This document shows, piece by piece, positions 25,061 through 35,429 of a stretch of 58,915 bases of DNA. How positions within the stretch are numbered: position 1 is the stretch's first letter; each line of letters begins with the position of its first letter. Position numbers and translations under genes: made by a program. Under the pieces are notes generated by a model. The model did not search any database, was not told the DNA's origin, and saw only the letters and a program-made list of their open reading frames with translations. Source of the DNA: an uncultured Bacteroidales bacterium (lineage in GTDB: Bacteria; Bacteroidota; Bacteroidia; Bacteroidales; P3); the NCBI GenBank assembly GCA_900317125.1, contig ONFR01000014.1, positions 1 through 58,915 of the forward strand. Reading direction: 5' to 3'.

Positions 25061-28000
25061 TTAGCGCACTATCAGTTTTCTGATGGCGTGGATGCTGTCG
25101 CCCGTGAGGCGCACAAAATAGGCGCCCTGAGCCAGCTGGGAGGTCTTGAGCAAGGCGGTCTCGGTGCCTGCGGTGAGGGTGGTGCTGAACATGACACGAC
25201 CGGTGGCGTCAAGCACCTCGACGGTGGCTGAACCGCTGGTGGCCGGGAGCTCGATGGTGACATCGCCACTGGTGGGGTTGGGCGAGAGCTTGACTCGGGC
25301 ATCGTCGCCGACACCGTCGATGCTGCTGAAGGGCGTCGTGATGGTGACAACGTTGGACCAGTTTTCGCTATAGAAGTTGTTGCCGCAGATGGCACGGACG
25401 TAGATGTCGTAGGTATTCTCGCCGATAAGACCTGTGAGGGTGTAGGGGTGGGTGTCGGTCACCACAGAGAAACCTGTACCTTGGTCGAAGCCGGAATAGC
25501 CGTACTCTATTTCCCACTGGGTGGCACGTCCGCCCTCGGTCCAGTCAAGCACAACGCTGTTGCCCTGAAGGTCGCTGTATCTGAGGTTGGTGGCATCGGG
25601 GCAATAGTCGGTGGTGAAGGAGATGGTGTCGGTCCACTGGCTGGGGTCTTCCATATCCTGGCACGTGGCTTGTACTGCCGCGTAGTAGATGGTGTTGGGC
25701 TCAAGACCTGTGACGGTCTTGTTGGAAAGGTAGCTGTTGACATACTTGTCGAGGATACTGTTGAAGACGTGCACACGGTAAGCAATGTGGTTCTCCTCGG
25801 GTGTCCAGCGGAGGGTCACCTTGTTGTGAGTGACTGACGAGACCTGCAGTCCGGTGGGTTCCAAGCAGGGGATGTCGCCCGAGTTGAAGGAACCCAGTGC
25901 CCAGTTGGAAACACCGGTGCTGTCGCAATACTGGCGCACTTGGTATACATAGTCGGTCATGGGGAAGATGTTGTGGATGGTGTAGAAGGTGTCGCTGACC
26001 GATAAGCTATTGACTATCCAGCTGCTGGAAGTGGCCAGACGATAGCCTACTTGATAAGATCGGCCTGTATTGCGCCAACGGAGGGTGACCGAGTCGGGAC
26101 GGATAACGGGCTCGCAGAGTATGGGTGTGGGGCAGAGCGTGGGCGGGCAGAGCTCTAGTACCATCTGGTTGACGTATGCAAGCGCCAGCGATTGACCGTG
26201 GAACTGGTCGAGTGTTGCACGCGAAGTGACGTTGGGATTCTCAGTATCGGAGTAGTAGACGACGGACCTGATGTCGGTAGTGGGCGACATATAGAAGGTG
26301 TGGGAAGTGGTGTGCAACTCGCCACTGTTGTCGTCGATGGCAATGACAAGGTTGTCGACCCCGTTGTAGTTGAAGGAGTAGTTGAACATGAAGCGGTTCC
26401 AGTCGGGGGTGCAGTTAAGGTTGCCGATGTAGACCAACTGCATGCTGTCGGGGGCGACAAAGGAATTCACGTCGGCGAAACTGCTGAGCGTCGTGTGACC
26501 CATATAGATGGTGCAGTTGGTTTTGACGGTTGTCGCCGTGCTGTAGGCATATCTGAAATTGATGGCCGAAATCTCGCCGGGACCGGAAATCTCGCTGGCA
26601 GGGATGATTTGCTGGCAATAGGAATACTTCCAATAGTTGTTGGTGGGAATCATATAAGTGGTGGAGGTGGAAGAGGGGTCGCCTATGGTGTCGATAAACC
26701 CGTCGTTGCACTGTTTGGTGACGAACGAGTAATTGAGCGACAGTGCAGAGCTGTCCGTGGCGCTGCAGAGACGGCGGATAATCATGTTGTAACGGGTGCC
26801 GGGGTCAAGGTTGGTGATGTGTATCCTATTGGTGTGGATCAATCCTTCGGCCGCTATGGTACCCAATGCCGAACGGCAGTAGTAACGATAGTCGGCCGTC
26901 ACGGGGTCGCCGTCCCATTCGAGGGTGGCAGTGGTCATGCTGATTTGACTAGCATTCACATTGGCAGGTCGCGGACAGGCGATATAATCGATACTGATAT
27001 TATCAACAGCGGCAGAACCTCCCTGGTAGGGTGTGCTGGCGGTGGACTGGTTGAACCAGAAGAAGGCTAGGCGATGGACACCCGACAGCGCATCGAGGGT
27101 AACGGTATAGGTGTTCCAGTAATTGTTGACACGGACGGTGGCCAGGGGAGTGAGGTCGAGGACACTTCCCCAGGGCGAGGTGATATTGGACGAGGAAGCC
27201 ACCACGGGGATGTTGGGGTCGACCAAAAAGACCATGAGGGCATCGTAGCCTGCCGAGGGGGTGCCACCGGCACGGGCGCGGAAGGTGAGACTGAAGCTGG
27301 AGTCGACGGGACCGAAGTCAAAGTCGCGATAGGCCGTGGCATTGACCACCTGATAGAGGTCGGTGCCATAGGTGCGTCCCGAATCGGCCGAGACAAACAT
27401 CGAGTAGTAGCAGCCGGTGTTGTAGCCCGGGGTGCCATCAGTAGCGGCAGTGTCGCGATACCAGTTGACGTTGGTATTGCTGTTGGTTTGCCAGTTCTCC
27501 CACTCCAAGGGGCTTTCGAAATCGTAGAAATAGGGTATCACTCCGGGGTTCTGGCGTGTGTTGAAGTTGCCTACATCGATGGACCAATCGGAGGTGTCGG
27601 TGGTGGAGCAGATGCTCCGGACATAGAAGTCGTAGGAGGTGGAGGGGTTGAGCCCTGTGAGAGAGAGGGGATTGGTGGTGGTGGTGAGGCGGGTGCCGGT
27701 GCCGAGCACAAAGCCGTGGCTGCCGTATTCCACCTCCCAAGTGGTGGCGAGGTTGCGCTCGTTCCAGGCAATGTCGGCAGTGGTGGCGGTGACGCCTACA
27801 GAATGGAGGTGGTTAGGCTTCTGGCAGGAGGGAATGAGGTCGATGGCAACACTGTCGATGTAGACCACATTGGTGGAGATGCCGCCCAGTGTGGAGGAGA
27901 CGAGGGTGATGTAAGTGCCTGCTCCAGCCACATTGTCGAAGGCTACTTCGAAGAGGGTGGGCGTATTGGTCACAATGACTGTGTCGGCAGGCGTGAAGCT

Positions 28001-31000
28001 TAATAGGTCTCCCGGCTGGGAGCACACACCGGCCACAATGTAGCAATCGTTGACGGAGGGTGTCCATGCCCTGAAGTAGACTTGTGTAATGTTGACAGGG
28101 TAGGTCACACTGTCCAGCCTGGGCAAGGAAGCATAGGTCTGGTTGGCACTAAAGGTGTACATGTAGAGGGCAGGTGTGGGAAGACCGCCTGTGGGGGTGG
28201 CAACGGTGATGTAGGGGTAGGAGCTGTAGCCTCCGCATGCCCAACAGTTGGGTACCACGCCCGAACCGGTGCCATAACCTGCAAATGTGAAGGAGACGGG
28301 CAGCATGTCTATCTCATCGCATTCGGTGTTGAAATAATGAGGGAAGGACCAGAAGGAGGTGTCGGTGGCCGTGCAAAGACCACGGACATAAACCTCGTAG
28401 CGTGTGGAGTGGTTGAGGCCGTAGAGGGTGACGCTGTCGGCGGAACTGGTGACGATGTTGCCTGAGCCATGGGCAAAGCCTGCAGGACCGTATTCAATCT
28501 CGAAATAGTTGGCACCCGGTGCAGACCAATGCAGGGAGGCGGTGGTGGTGGTGATATTGCTGGAAGTAATCTGGCGGGGACGCTGGCAGCTGGGAATATA
28601 GTTCACCTCGATGTTGTCGAGGTAGCAATAGCTGAGCGAGCCATTGCAATAGAGGACGATATATTGTCCGTGGTCGCCGCCCGAGGCCAGCGGCACTTCA
28701 AACAGTTCCCATGTGCTGGTGGCGGTCGGAGTGACTGTACCCACCTGGGTAATGGTGTTTATGTCTTCGGGGTCGGTCATAACACCCACCTTGAGTACGT
28801 AATTGCTTCCGGTGAAACGCGCGGCAAAGCTTATCTGCAGGCTGTCCATGTCGTGGCCAATGCCCGGCAGGGCAAGGTAGGAATAGGCGGAGGCTGAGCC
28901 ATAGATATACATGCAGTAGTTACCGCTATAGGGAGTGCTGGTGGTGAGGTAGGGGTAGTTGGAGTAGGTGTAACTGGTTCCACGATGCCAGCAGGGCGTG
29001 ATGGGGGAACCGATTGTGGAGGAAGCGGTGAAGGATTCGAAATTCTCGGTGAAAGGAAGGTCCATAATAAAGGAACAGGGAGTTGTCACCGAGAGTGTTG
29101 CCGCGATGGTGTCAGCTCCACAGTTGGGGACGACACGTATCTGATAGGTGGTCATCGGGGCAAGGTTGCCGATGGCGCAACTGGTCTGGCTGATATTGCT
29201 GTAGACGACAGTCCAGCTGGTATCGGACTCGGCGCGGTATTTCACGTCCCATGCCGTCTCGGTATTGCCGGGAGCCCACATCAGCTTCACACTATCGGCA
29301 CTCTGTTCGGTGATGAACGCATTGGGTGCCACACAGGTGGCCAATGTGTCGCAAGGGCTGATGAACCGGACATTGGGGCGGTAGGCACTGACGTTGGTGC
29401 TGGTATTCGTACTGATATTGCTTGTGGTATAAGCTACGTTGTCCTTATAGCCATAAATGGTGCGAGTCACACTGCAGTTCGTACTGTATGCGGTGAAACC
29501 AGAGGAATAATGGCTCTCGCCGGAGGGCTGGTTGACAAAGGACGACAGCACGAGGTTGCTCACACCGTCCCACATAAAGGGTGTGTTGAAGGTGTACTCC
29601 ACAGTGCCCACATCGGAGGGGGTGCGGGTGCCGGAATAGACCTGCGTCATGCATCCTGCCAGCGGGGAGAAACTGCTGAATGTGGAGTTGTTTGTCTGAC
29701 CCAGGAAGATGATGATGTCCTTGGTATATGACCCTGCGGAGGACCATGTATAGGTGATGCCTGTGATGGCACCAGCCCTTACACCCATTGCTCCCAACTC
29801 GGCAGCAGTATAGATACTCTGACAAAAGGTATTACCATAAGAAGTGTATACTGGCACACCCGAGATGGATTGATTGGAGAGGCCCGAGGGGTTCGACATT
29901 CCACCCGAAAGGCATAAGGTCCTGAAATGGACGGTGTCGCCAAAGATTGTGTCCTCGCCACAGACGCTGGACACGGTGGCCATATAATCGGTCTGCGGAG
30001 CCAAGCCGGACAAGAAATAGTAGAGCTCGGTAGCACTGTAGACAATGGGAGTCAGTGTCGTGTCGGTGCGGTTGTAAAGCGTGATCAGGTATTCCGAAGG
30101 CATAAGCATCATGCCTGCAACCGTCCAACTAAGGTAGGCCGACGCACCAGCGACATGTGCAACATCGACTTGGGTAATCACCCGGCAGCGAGGCGCCTCC
30201 ACACATCTGACCGAAAGGGAGAACCCGGACCGCTGGACAGAGGGGTCGGACACAAACTGGACGGTCAGCGGACCCGACAGGGATCTGATGCCCGAAACAG
30301 TCGTGGGACCGCCAGAACCTTCATACAGGGGCGTGCCGCTTGTACCTATGCCGTCAAAGATATACAGATAGTCATATCCCGACTCGGTATACTGATCGAT
30401 GTCCACTACCACCGCCGAATCTTCCGACGTGGGCATCACAACCAAGGTGGAATTGCAGCTAGGGGAATAATTGCCCGTGGCACCACCGTCATCGTATATC
30501 GTGCCACCGCAGGCATATATGGTGTTATACCCTGTGGCAGGCATATTGTATGCCCCAGGAGTGATAAGGACAGGCCCTTCCCAGAAACTCATCTCGGCAC
30601 CGCAGTCGGTACGCAGGTAAGCCTCGTACACCCCGCCGGCCGACAAGTCGGTACACACATAGAAGGAATCGGTGATGTACTGCTGCACATGCAGCATGCT
30701 GTCGATAGGGGTGCCGATAGTGTCATAGCGCAATTCCCAGGTGCCCGTGGCGGGAGCGGGATTCCATGCAAGATAGATGCTGTCGACACGTGCTGACGAA
30801 CGGCACACGAAGTTAAGGGGACGCAGGCAGCTTCTTTCTTCGCGAGTAAAGGAGAGCGTGAGACCCTGGGCAGGAAAACTGGTTGGGGAAATGCTGCGCG
30901 ATGCGATGGTTTGAGAAACGGTAGGAGCCGACCATGGACCCGCGATGCTGAGCGCCTTGTTGGCATTATGCTCGCGCATGAAGACATACACCGTCCTGGG

Positions 31001-31531
31001 GAATGCCAGCTGGCAGGTGTCATAGATAAACTCTACGTCGCCATTCTCATACAGCACCGCCTGGAAAATTAACGTGTTGGACAACGTAGTGTCGATGGCC
31101 GGGTCGTTATACTCAATCACCACACTGCGGTTGGGGGCTGTCCCTCGCGTCTCGTAGTACACATGGCCTGTGCCGTCTTGGTATGGGTTCATATTGTAGT
31201 TAGCCGCCAAAGGCGAGATAATGCTCATGTCGGTAGTATGAGCGCTGTACGAAGAACCCGACGAGGGATTGGCCGAGCCAATACCTATCTGGCCGTTGGA
31301 ACCCACCGTCAACGTGGTGCAGCTCTCCTGCCCAAAGGGGAACGTGAAGGGCAGCGTGATTTGTTGGGATGAATTGAGGGTATTAAGCGTCAACTCTGTC
31401 CCGGTAGACGAAATGGAGGTGAACGACGAGTTGTATGTACTAAACGAATAATCGCTCACATACACCTGAGCACCCACGGCAAACGGCAATAACACCGCAG
31501 CCAAAACCAATAGTAACCTTAGATGTTTCAT
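25061..31531 (-). CDS. Giant T9SS-secreted FN3/CUB surface protein
   Basis: 2156 aa. The signal peptide ends FAVGAQ. Residues 25-230 form a beta-rich head (LPFTFPFGQESCTTLTVGSNGQIG) similar to domains found at the start of other Bacteroidetes surface proteins. A CUB-like domain at 340-443 begins ACGGTIYDDGG and contains YDYLYIFDG. FN3 domains and adhesin-type jelly rolls (LPFTENFESF, IPYFYDFESPLEWENW, with closing DNIEVNYIPSC or DNISIDYIACP) alternate to about 2070. The tail (SPNPTSGDV... LAQGAYFVRLTG... IRKLIVR) is a T9SS type A signal. It shares domain types and a near-identical last 20 residues with the 2947-aa protein, so the two are probably related by duplication and module shuffling. 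Its promoter is divergent from the C25 peptidase gene. Confidence 0.87.
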   Translation of the reverse strand: MKHLRLLLVLAAVLLPFAVGAQVYVSDYSFSTYNSSFTSISSTGTELTLNTLNSSQQITLPFTFPFGQESCTTLTVGSNGQIGIGSANPSSGSSYSAHTTDMSIISPLAANYNMNPYQDGTGHVYYETRGTAPNRSVVIEYNDPAIDTTLSNTLIFQAVLYENGDVEFIYDTCQLAFPRTVYVFMREHNANKALSIAGPWSAPTVSQTIASRSISPTSFPAQGLTLSFTREERSCLRPLNFVCRSSARVDSIYLAWNPAPATGTWELRYDTIGTPIDSMLHVQQYITDSFYVCTDLSAGGVYEAYLRTDCGAEMSFWEGPVLITPGAYNMPATGYNTIYACGGTIYDDGGATGNYSPSCNSTLVVMPTSEDSAVVVDIDQYTESGYDYLYIFDGIGTSGTPLYEGSGGPTTVSGIRSLSGPLTVQFVSDPSVQRSGFSLSVRCVEAPRCRVITQVDVAHVAGASAYLSWTVAGMMLMPSEYLITLYNRTDTTLTPIVYSATELYYFLSGLAPQTDYMATVSSVCGEDTIFGDTVHFRTLCLSGGMSNPSGLSNQSISGVPVYTSYGNTFCQSIYTAAELGAMGVRAGAITGITYTWSSAGSYTKDIIIFLGQTNNSTFSSFSPLAGCMTQVYSGTRTPSDVGTVEYTFNTPFMWDGVSNLVLSSFVNQPSGESHYSSGFTAYSTNCSVTRTIYGYKDNVAYTTSNISTNTSTNVSAYRPNVRFISPCDTLATCVAPNAFITEQSADSVKLMWAPGNTETAWDVKYRAESDTSWTVVYSNISQTSCAIGNLAPMTTYQIRVVPNCGADTIAATLSVTTPCSFIMDLPFTENFESFTASSTIGSPITPCWHRGTSYTYSNYPYLTTSTPYSGNYCMYIYGSASAYSYLALPGIGHDMDSLQISFAARFTGSNYVLKVGVMTDPEDINTITQVGTVTPTATSTWELFEVPLASGGDHGQYIVLYCNGSLSYCYLDNIEVNYIPSCQRPRQITSSNITTTTASLHWSAPGANYFEIEYGPAGFAHGSGNIVTSSADSVTLYGLNHSTRYEVYVRGLCTATDTSFWSFPHYFNTECDEIDMLPVSFTFAGYGTGSGVVPNCWACGGYSSYPYITVATPTGGLPTPALYMYTFSANQTYASLPRLDSVTYPVNITQVYFRAWTPSVNDCYIVAGVCSQPGDLLSFTPADTVIVTNTPTLFEVAFDNVAGAGTYITLVSSTLGGISTNVVYIDSVAIDLIPSCQKPNHLHSVGVTATTADIAWNERNLATTWEVEYGSHGFVLGTGTRLTTTTNPLSLTGLNPSTSYDFYVRSICSTTDTSDWSIDVGNFNTRQNPGVIPYFYDFESPLEWENWQTNSNTNVNWYRDTAATDGTPGYNTGCYYSMFVSADSGRTYGTDLYQVVNATAYRDFDFGPVDSSFSLTFRARAGGTPSAGYDALMVFLVDPNIPVVASSSNITSPWGSVLDLTPLATVRVNNYWNTYTVTLDALSGVHRLAFFWFNQSTASTPYQGGSAAVDNISIDYIACPRPANVNASQISMTTATLEWDGDPVTADYRYYCRSALGTIAAEGLIHTNRIHITNLDPGTRYNMIIRRLCSATDSSALSLNYSFVTKQCNDGFIDTIGDPSSTSTTYMIPTNNYWKYSYCQQIIPASEISGPGEISAINFRYAYSTATTVKTNCTIYMGHTTLSSFADVNSFVAPDSMQLVYIGNLNCTPDWNRFMFNYSFNYNGVDNLVIAIDDNSGELHTTSHTFYMSPTTDIRSVVYYSDTENPNVTSRATLDQFHGQSLALAYVNQMVLELCPPTLCPTPILCEPVIRPDSVTLRWRNTGRSYQVGYRLATSSSWIVNSLSVSDTFYTIHNIFPMTDYVYQVRQYCDSTGVSNWALGSFNSGDIPCLEPTGLQVSSVTHNKVTLRWTPEENHIAYRVHVFNSILDKYVNSYLSNKTVTGLEPNTIYYAAVQATCQDMEDPSQWTDTISFTTDYCPDATNLRYSDLQGNSVVLDWTEGGRATQWEIEYGYSGFDQGTGFSVVTDTHPYTLTGLIGENTYDIYVRAICGNNFYSENWSNVVTITTPFSSIDGVGDDARVKLSPNPTSGDVTIELPATSGSATVEVLDATGRVMFSTTLTAGTETALLKTSQLAQGAYFVRLTGDSIHAIRKLIVR

Positions 31532-31683
31532 ATATTACAGTATTTTATTTTGCAACACTTTACATGCTGTTGCCCTATATGGGTACAGTTTTGAGCCAAA
31601 AGGAGCGAACCAGCTGTTTCTCAGCACCATTACACCGAACATCTCGCTTCACAGCCCTCTCGGCAACCCTTTGATTCAATCTG

Positions 31684-31691
31684 CAAATATA
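31684..31691 (-). promoter_or_regulatory. -7 element for the 2156-aa gene
   Basis: The minus strand reads TATATTTG, about 155 bp before the start codon. It is back to back with the peptidase promoter at 31724. Confidence 0.6.
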
Positions 31692-31723
31692 CAACTTTTT
31701 TTTATTATATTGCTTTTTTTGCC

Positions 31724-31731
31724 TATTTTTG
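31724..31731 (+). promoter_or_regulatory. -7 element for the C25 peptidase gene
   Basis: TATTTTTG lies only 10 bp before the ATG at 31742, so the leader must be very short or nearly absent. A T-rich upstream region contains TTGC about 20 bp before it. Confidence 0.6.
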
Positions 31732-31741
31732 CAATTCGAAA

Positions 31742-34567
31742 ATGGACACCTTCCAATACTTAAAACTGGCATTTGCACTCGCTTGCGCCATCCTGACCCC
31801 GCTGACGGTGAGCGGGCAGGATTATGTCACTAAGTCCGGCACGCCCATTGCCCCAGCCGAGAAAACCGCTATCCTTCTTCCCCCCGAATCAAAATCCGCC
31901 GACCTACATCATGATACTTATGCCGGACACTACCACATCGTCGTTCCGGCCGACCTCCTTGCTCCGCTTCAACCTTTTATCCAATGGAAACGGCAGCAAG
32001 GGTTCCTTGTCCAAGTTGTCATTCCCGAAACCCTTCACCGCGACAGCATCCGCGCCGCGCTCTCCCGACTCTACTCCACCCGACCCCACCCGCGCACTTA
32101 CATCCTGCTGGTAGGCGACATGGAACGCATTCCCTCCTTCTCCGGCAAGCACACCCCCGACGGACTCAACATCCACATTACAGACCTCTACTATGCCGAA
32201 TACACCGGCGACTATCTGCCCGAAGCCATGGTCGGACGCCTGTCGGTAGCCGACACCCTGCAGCTGGCACAGGTGATTGACAAGATTGTCGCTTACGAGC
32301 AAGGGGCTTACGCACAGCAGCTCTCCCAACTGCTGCTCGTGGCCGGCAGCGAGAGCCGCACTCCCGCACCCGTCACCACCAACGGGCAGGTCAACTACCT
32401 CGCCACGCTCTCGGCAACGCACCGCCCCGACGTCGACACCGTCTGTTTCCGCAACCCCGCTTCCGCCTCGCAGCGCGACAGCATCCTCCTCGCCCTCAAC
32501 GGTGCCAATACATTCGTCAACTACACCGCCCACTGCACCCAGACAGGATGGACCAACCCCTCCTTCACTGTGGACGATGTCGACTCCCTGCCGCTCTCCA
32601 CTCCCACCCTTTTCTTCAACAACTGCTGCCGGGCCAATGCTTTCGGCGGCGACTGCTTGGGCGAACGGCTGCTCCGCAAACCCGAGGGCGGCGCTGTGGG
32701 CATTATCGGCGCCACCAACGAGACCCTCTGGGCCGAGGACTACTACTGGGCCATCGGGGCCAAATATCCTCTTTCCCTCACCCCTCCCTACGACCCCACG
32801 CTGCCCGGAGCGTTCGACCCGGTTATCATCAACACCGCCAACAGTCATGTGCCTGCCGAACCCTTCACCCTCGGCGATATGATGCATCTTGGCTGCCGGG
32901 CAGTGACCACCGCAGGCTCACCCTTCGATGCCTTCTATTGGGAAACCTACTGCCTGCTCGGCGACCCCTCCATGACGCCTTTCTGGCCGGACCCCGACAC
33001 CCTCACGCTCGTCCTCGACGACAGTCTATGGGTCGGGAAAACCACGCTCCACCTGCGCTGCACCCCCCATGCCCGCATCACCGCCACTGCCGACACCCTT
33101 CTTCTGGGCACCGCTGTGGTTCCTGAAAACGGGGAGATAACTCTCCGGCTTGACCGCAGCATCGATGCCGACAGCATCACCCTCACAGCCACCCGCCACA
33201 ATGCCCTCTGCAACAGCCAGCAGTTCACAGTCCATCACCCCGCCCAGCCATACCTTGCCGTTGTCGACTGCAGCCTTGATGACACCCTGCTGCAACTCCG
33301 CGTCAAGAACCAAGGCCTCTCCCCTGCCCTCCATCACCGCCTGTCGCTGACTCAGGGCGAAGCTCCGGGTGTTATCCTGCCCGCCAACCCAGCTATCGAC
33401 CTCCCCCTCCTCTCCAGTCTGGCCGACACCCTCCTGGCCTTCAATCTCCACGACTGCCTGCCTGGCTCCGAGCCGCTCCTCTCCGCCATCATCACGATAC
33501 ACGACAGCACCGGCACCGTCTACAGCACCCTGCCCCTCAACATCCCCCTACCCGACCGGCGTCCCCTCCTCACCCGGCTGCAGATACTCGAGCCCGACGC
33601 CACCCCCTGCCGCCTTCTGCTGCCCGGCCACGACTACCTGCTTTCCGCCACACTAGCCAACCCGGCCGATACCTTCTTCCTGTCCCTTGCATCGTCCGAG
33701 GCCGCATTCCTCACCCCCTGCCCGACACAATTCACCATCCCTTTCCGAGTCCCTGACAGCCTCACCCATCTGCAGCTGTCGCTCACACCCCACTACGGCG
33801 ATTGGCACCACACCTACACCTATTGGCTCACCTGTCACCGCACCACCGAGCCGTTCGAGACTGCCGACTTCTCCAACCTCCCCTGGCAGCACCCCACCCT
33901 CTACCACTGGCTCATCGACTCCCTCGCACCCCATAATGGAACCTATTGTGCCCGTTCGGCGCCCATCGACAACGCCCTGCAATCGTCGCTGGTCCTCGAC
34001 ATCAACACCATCGTCGACGACTCCGTCGCCTTCTTCTACAACCTCTCCAGCGAACACACCGACTGGCTCTACTTCTATATTGATGGTTATCGACGCGGCT
34101 ATTGGAGCGGCAACACAGGGTGGCAGCGATACGCCCGCCTCCTCCCCGCCGGCCAACACCGTCTGGAATGGGTCTACCGGAAAGATGCCTCGGGAAGCCA
34201 ACACGACGACTGCGCTCGCATCGACGACCTCCGGCTGCCGCTTGCCCTCTGGCAGCAACCGGCAGGCACCCCCATGGCCGACACCCACACCATAGCCATC
34301 CGCCAACACGGCGAGCAAGCCCTCCGGCCCTTCACCATCAGCCCCAACCCAGCCTCCTCGCTCATCCGCATCACCCACGACAGCCAACCTGTCGACCGCA
34401 CCATCACCCTCATCGACAACCTTGGCCGCACCGTCGACAAAATAAAAATACACCGACATACCTCTTCCACACAATATTCTACCACCCATCTACGTTTAGG
34501 CACATACACACTCGTCCTGCCCCTCAGCGCAGGCGTGTACATACAGAAATTGACAGTTATCCGATAG
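31742..34567 (+). CDS. Gingipain-family (C25) cysteine peptidase with T9SS tail
   Basis: 941 aa. Signal peptide MDTFQYLKLAFALACAILTPLTVSG. The catalytic domain spans about 60-430, starting HYHIVVPADLLAPLQPFIQWKRQQGF and containing YILLVGDMERIPSF, the catalytic His264 in NYTAHC and the Cys at 295/296 in LFFNNCC, then GGAVGIIGATNETLW. Beta-sandwich regions follow, and a T9SS sorting domain (ISPNPASSLIRI to KLTVIR) covers about 865-941. Classic gingipains carry a ~200-residue propeptide. Here the fold starts ~40 residues after the signal peptide, so activation must differ. A surface endopeptidase is inferred. It stops 3 bp before the DUF4271 gene. Confidence 0.9.
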   Translation: MDTFQYLKLAFALACAILTPLTVSGQDYVTKSGTPIAPAEKTAILLPPESKSADLHHDTYAGHYHIVVPADLLAPLQPFIQWKRQQGFLVQVVIPETLHRDSIRAALSRLYSTRPHPRTYILLVGDMERIPSFSGKHTPDGLNIHITDLYYAEYTGDYLPEAMVGRLSVADTLQLAQVIDKIVAYEQGAYAQQLSQLLLVAGSESRTPAPVTTNGQVNYLATLSATHRPDVDTVCFRNPASASQRDSILLALNGANTFVNYTAHCTQTGWTNPSFTVDDVDSLPLSTPTLFFNNCCRANAFGGDCLGERLLRKPEGGAVGIIGATNETLWAEDYYWAIGAKYPLSLTPPYDPTLPGAFDPVIINTANSHVPAEPFTLGDMMHLGCRAVTTAGSPFDAFYWETYCLLGDPSMTPFWPDPDTLTLVLDDSLWVGKTTLHLRCTPHARITATADTLLLGTAVVPENGEITLRLDRSIDADSITLTATRHNALCNSQQFTVHHPAQPYLAVVDCSLDDTLLQLRVKNQGLSPALHHRLSLTQGEAPGVILPANPAIDLPLLSSLADTLLAFNLHDCLPGSEPLLSAIITIHDSTGTVYSTLPLNIPLPDRRPLLTRLQILEPDATPCRLLLPGHDYLLSATLANPADTFFLSLASSEAAFLTPCPTQFTIPFRVPDSLTHLQLSLTPHYGDWHHTYTYWLTCHRTTEPFETADFSNLPWQHPTLYHWLIDSLAPHNGTYCARSAPIDNALQSSLVLDINTIVDDSVAFFYNLSSEHTDWLYFYIDGYRRGYWSGNTGWQRYARLLPAGQHRLEWVYRKDASGSQHDDCARIDDLRLPLALWQQPAGTPMADTHTIAIRQHGEQALRPFTISPNPASSLIRITHDSQPVDRTITLIDNLGRTVDKIKIHRHTSSTQYSTTHLRLGTYTLVLPLSAGVYIQKLTVIR

Positions 34568-34570
34568 CCC

Positions 34571-35398
34571 ATGCTGCAAATAGACACATTGCCACCCTAC
34601 ACAACTCTTGCCGACACCACCGCCGACAGCCTGCACACACTGTGCGCCTACGACACCATCTTCACCCCTGTCGGCCGTATAGAACCCGTGCTGCACAAAA
34701 GCCTCTTCACTCACCACCTGCTCCCCGTCGAGAACACCCACGAAATCGCCATCCAGCACCAAGGCTCGCCCGGATGGCCCCTCATCTTCATAGCCCTCTC
34801 CATCACTCTCATCTGCATCTTCCTGCGCAACAAACAAATCGGCATCCTCGACCTGCTCCACTCCGCCATCGACTCCCGCGCCATGGACCGCACCCTCCGC
34901 GACTCCAACCTCACCCACGCCACCGACCAAGCCATCATCGCACCCCTCATGCTCCTCCCCGTCGTCCTCATCGCCTACTTCTCCTACGCCCCACGCCTCG
35001 CCAACATCTGGTTCGACATCCTCACCTTCCTCCTCTCCCTGCTGGCAGCCTGCGTGGTCTACTACTCACGCAACGGCATCATCCGCCTCTTCGGCAACGC
35101 CTTCGACAACACCGAATCCGTCCACATATACCTCTCAAGCAACTACATCTTCCACCTCCTCTACGCCATCGTCGCCACCTGTTTCGCCTTCTTCATCTTC
35201 TACACCGACCGCGTCGGACAAACCTTCCTCTACATCCTCCTCGGAATCCTCGGTCTCCTCTTCATAGTACGCCTTGTTCGGGGCATGCAACTAATTTTAA
35301 CAAATTCAAAAACTCCAAAATTCTATCTTTTTTATTATCTTTGCATTCTCGAAATCCTACCGATTATCGTGCTTGCAAAAGTTGCAATGTATTTATAG
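34571..35398 (+). CDS. DUF4271 membrane protein
   Basis: 275 aa. A ~75-residue N-terminal part without a signal peptide is followed by one membrane segment (WPLIFIALSITLICIFL), a loop, then about six more hydrophobic segments (APLMLLPVVLIAYFSYA, ILTFLLSLLAACVVYY, NYIFHLLYAIVATCFAFFIFY, FLYILLGILGLLFIVRLV, FYLFYYLCILEILPIIVLAK). This is the DUF4271 pattern common upstream of hemD-like and rnpA genes in Bacteroidales. Function unknown; inner membrane. It follows the peptidase gene by 3 bp. Confidence 0.85.
   Translation: MLQIDTLPPYTTLADTTADSLHTLCAYDTIFTPVGRIEPVLHKSLFTHHLLPVENTHEIAIQHQGSPGWPLIFIALSITLICIFLRNKQIGILDLLHSAIDSRAMDRTLRDSNLTHATDQAIIAPLMLLPVVLIAYFSYAPRLANIWFDILTFLLSLLAACVVYYSRNGIIRLFGNAFDNTESVHIYLSSNYIFHLLYAIVATCFAFFIFYTDRVGQTFLYILLGILGLLFIVRLVRGMQLILTNSKTPKFYLFYYLCILEILPIIVLAKVAMYL
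35336..35343 (+). promoter_or_regulatory. Internal -7 element for hemD-rnpA-yidD
   Basis: TATCTTTG lies inside the 3' end of the DUF4271 gene, 87 bp before the hemD-like start. It would give the housekeeping genes their own transcript, independent of the peptidase gene. Confidence 0.6.
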
Positions 35399-35429
35399 TT
35401 TGAGAGTTGAGTAAATAGTAACACAGTTC

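Noticed and set aside
31575..31778. Short minus-strand frame upstream of the 2156-aa gene
   Set aside because: It overlaps both divergent promoters and has lysine-rich, low-complexity translation.
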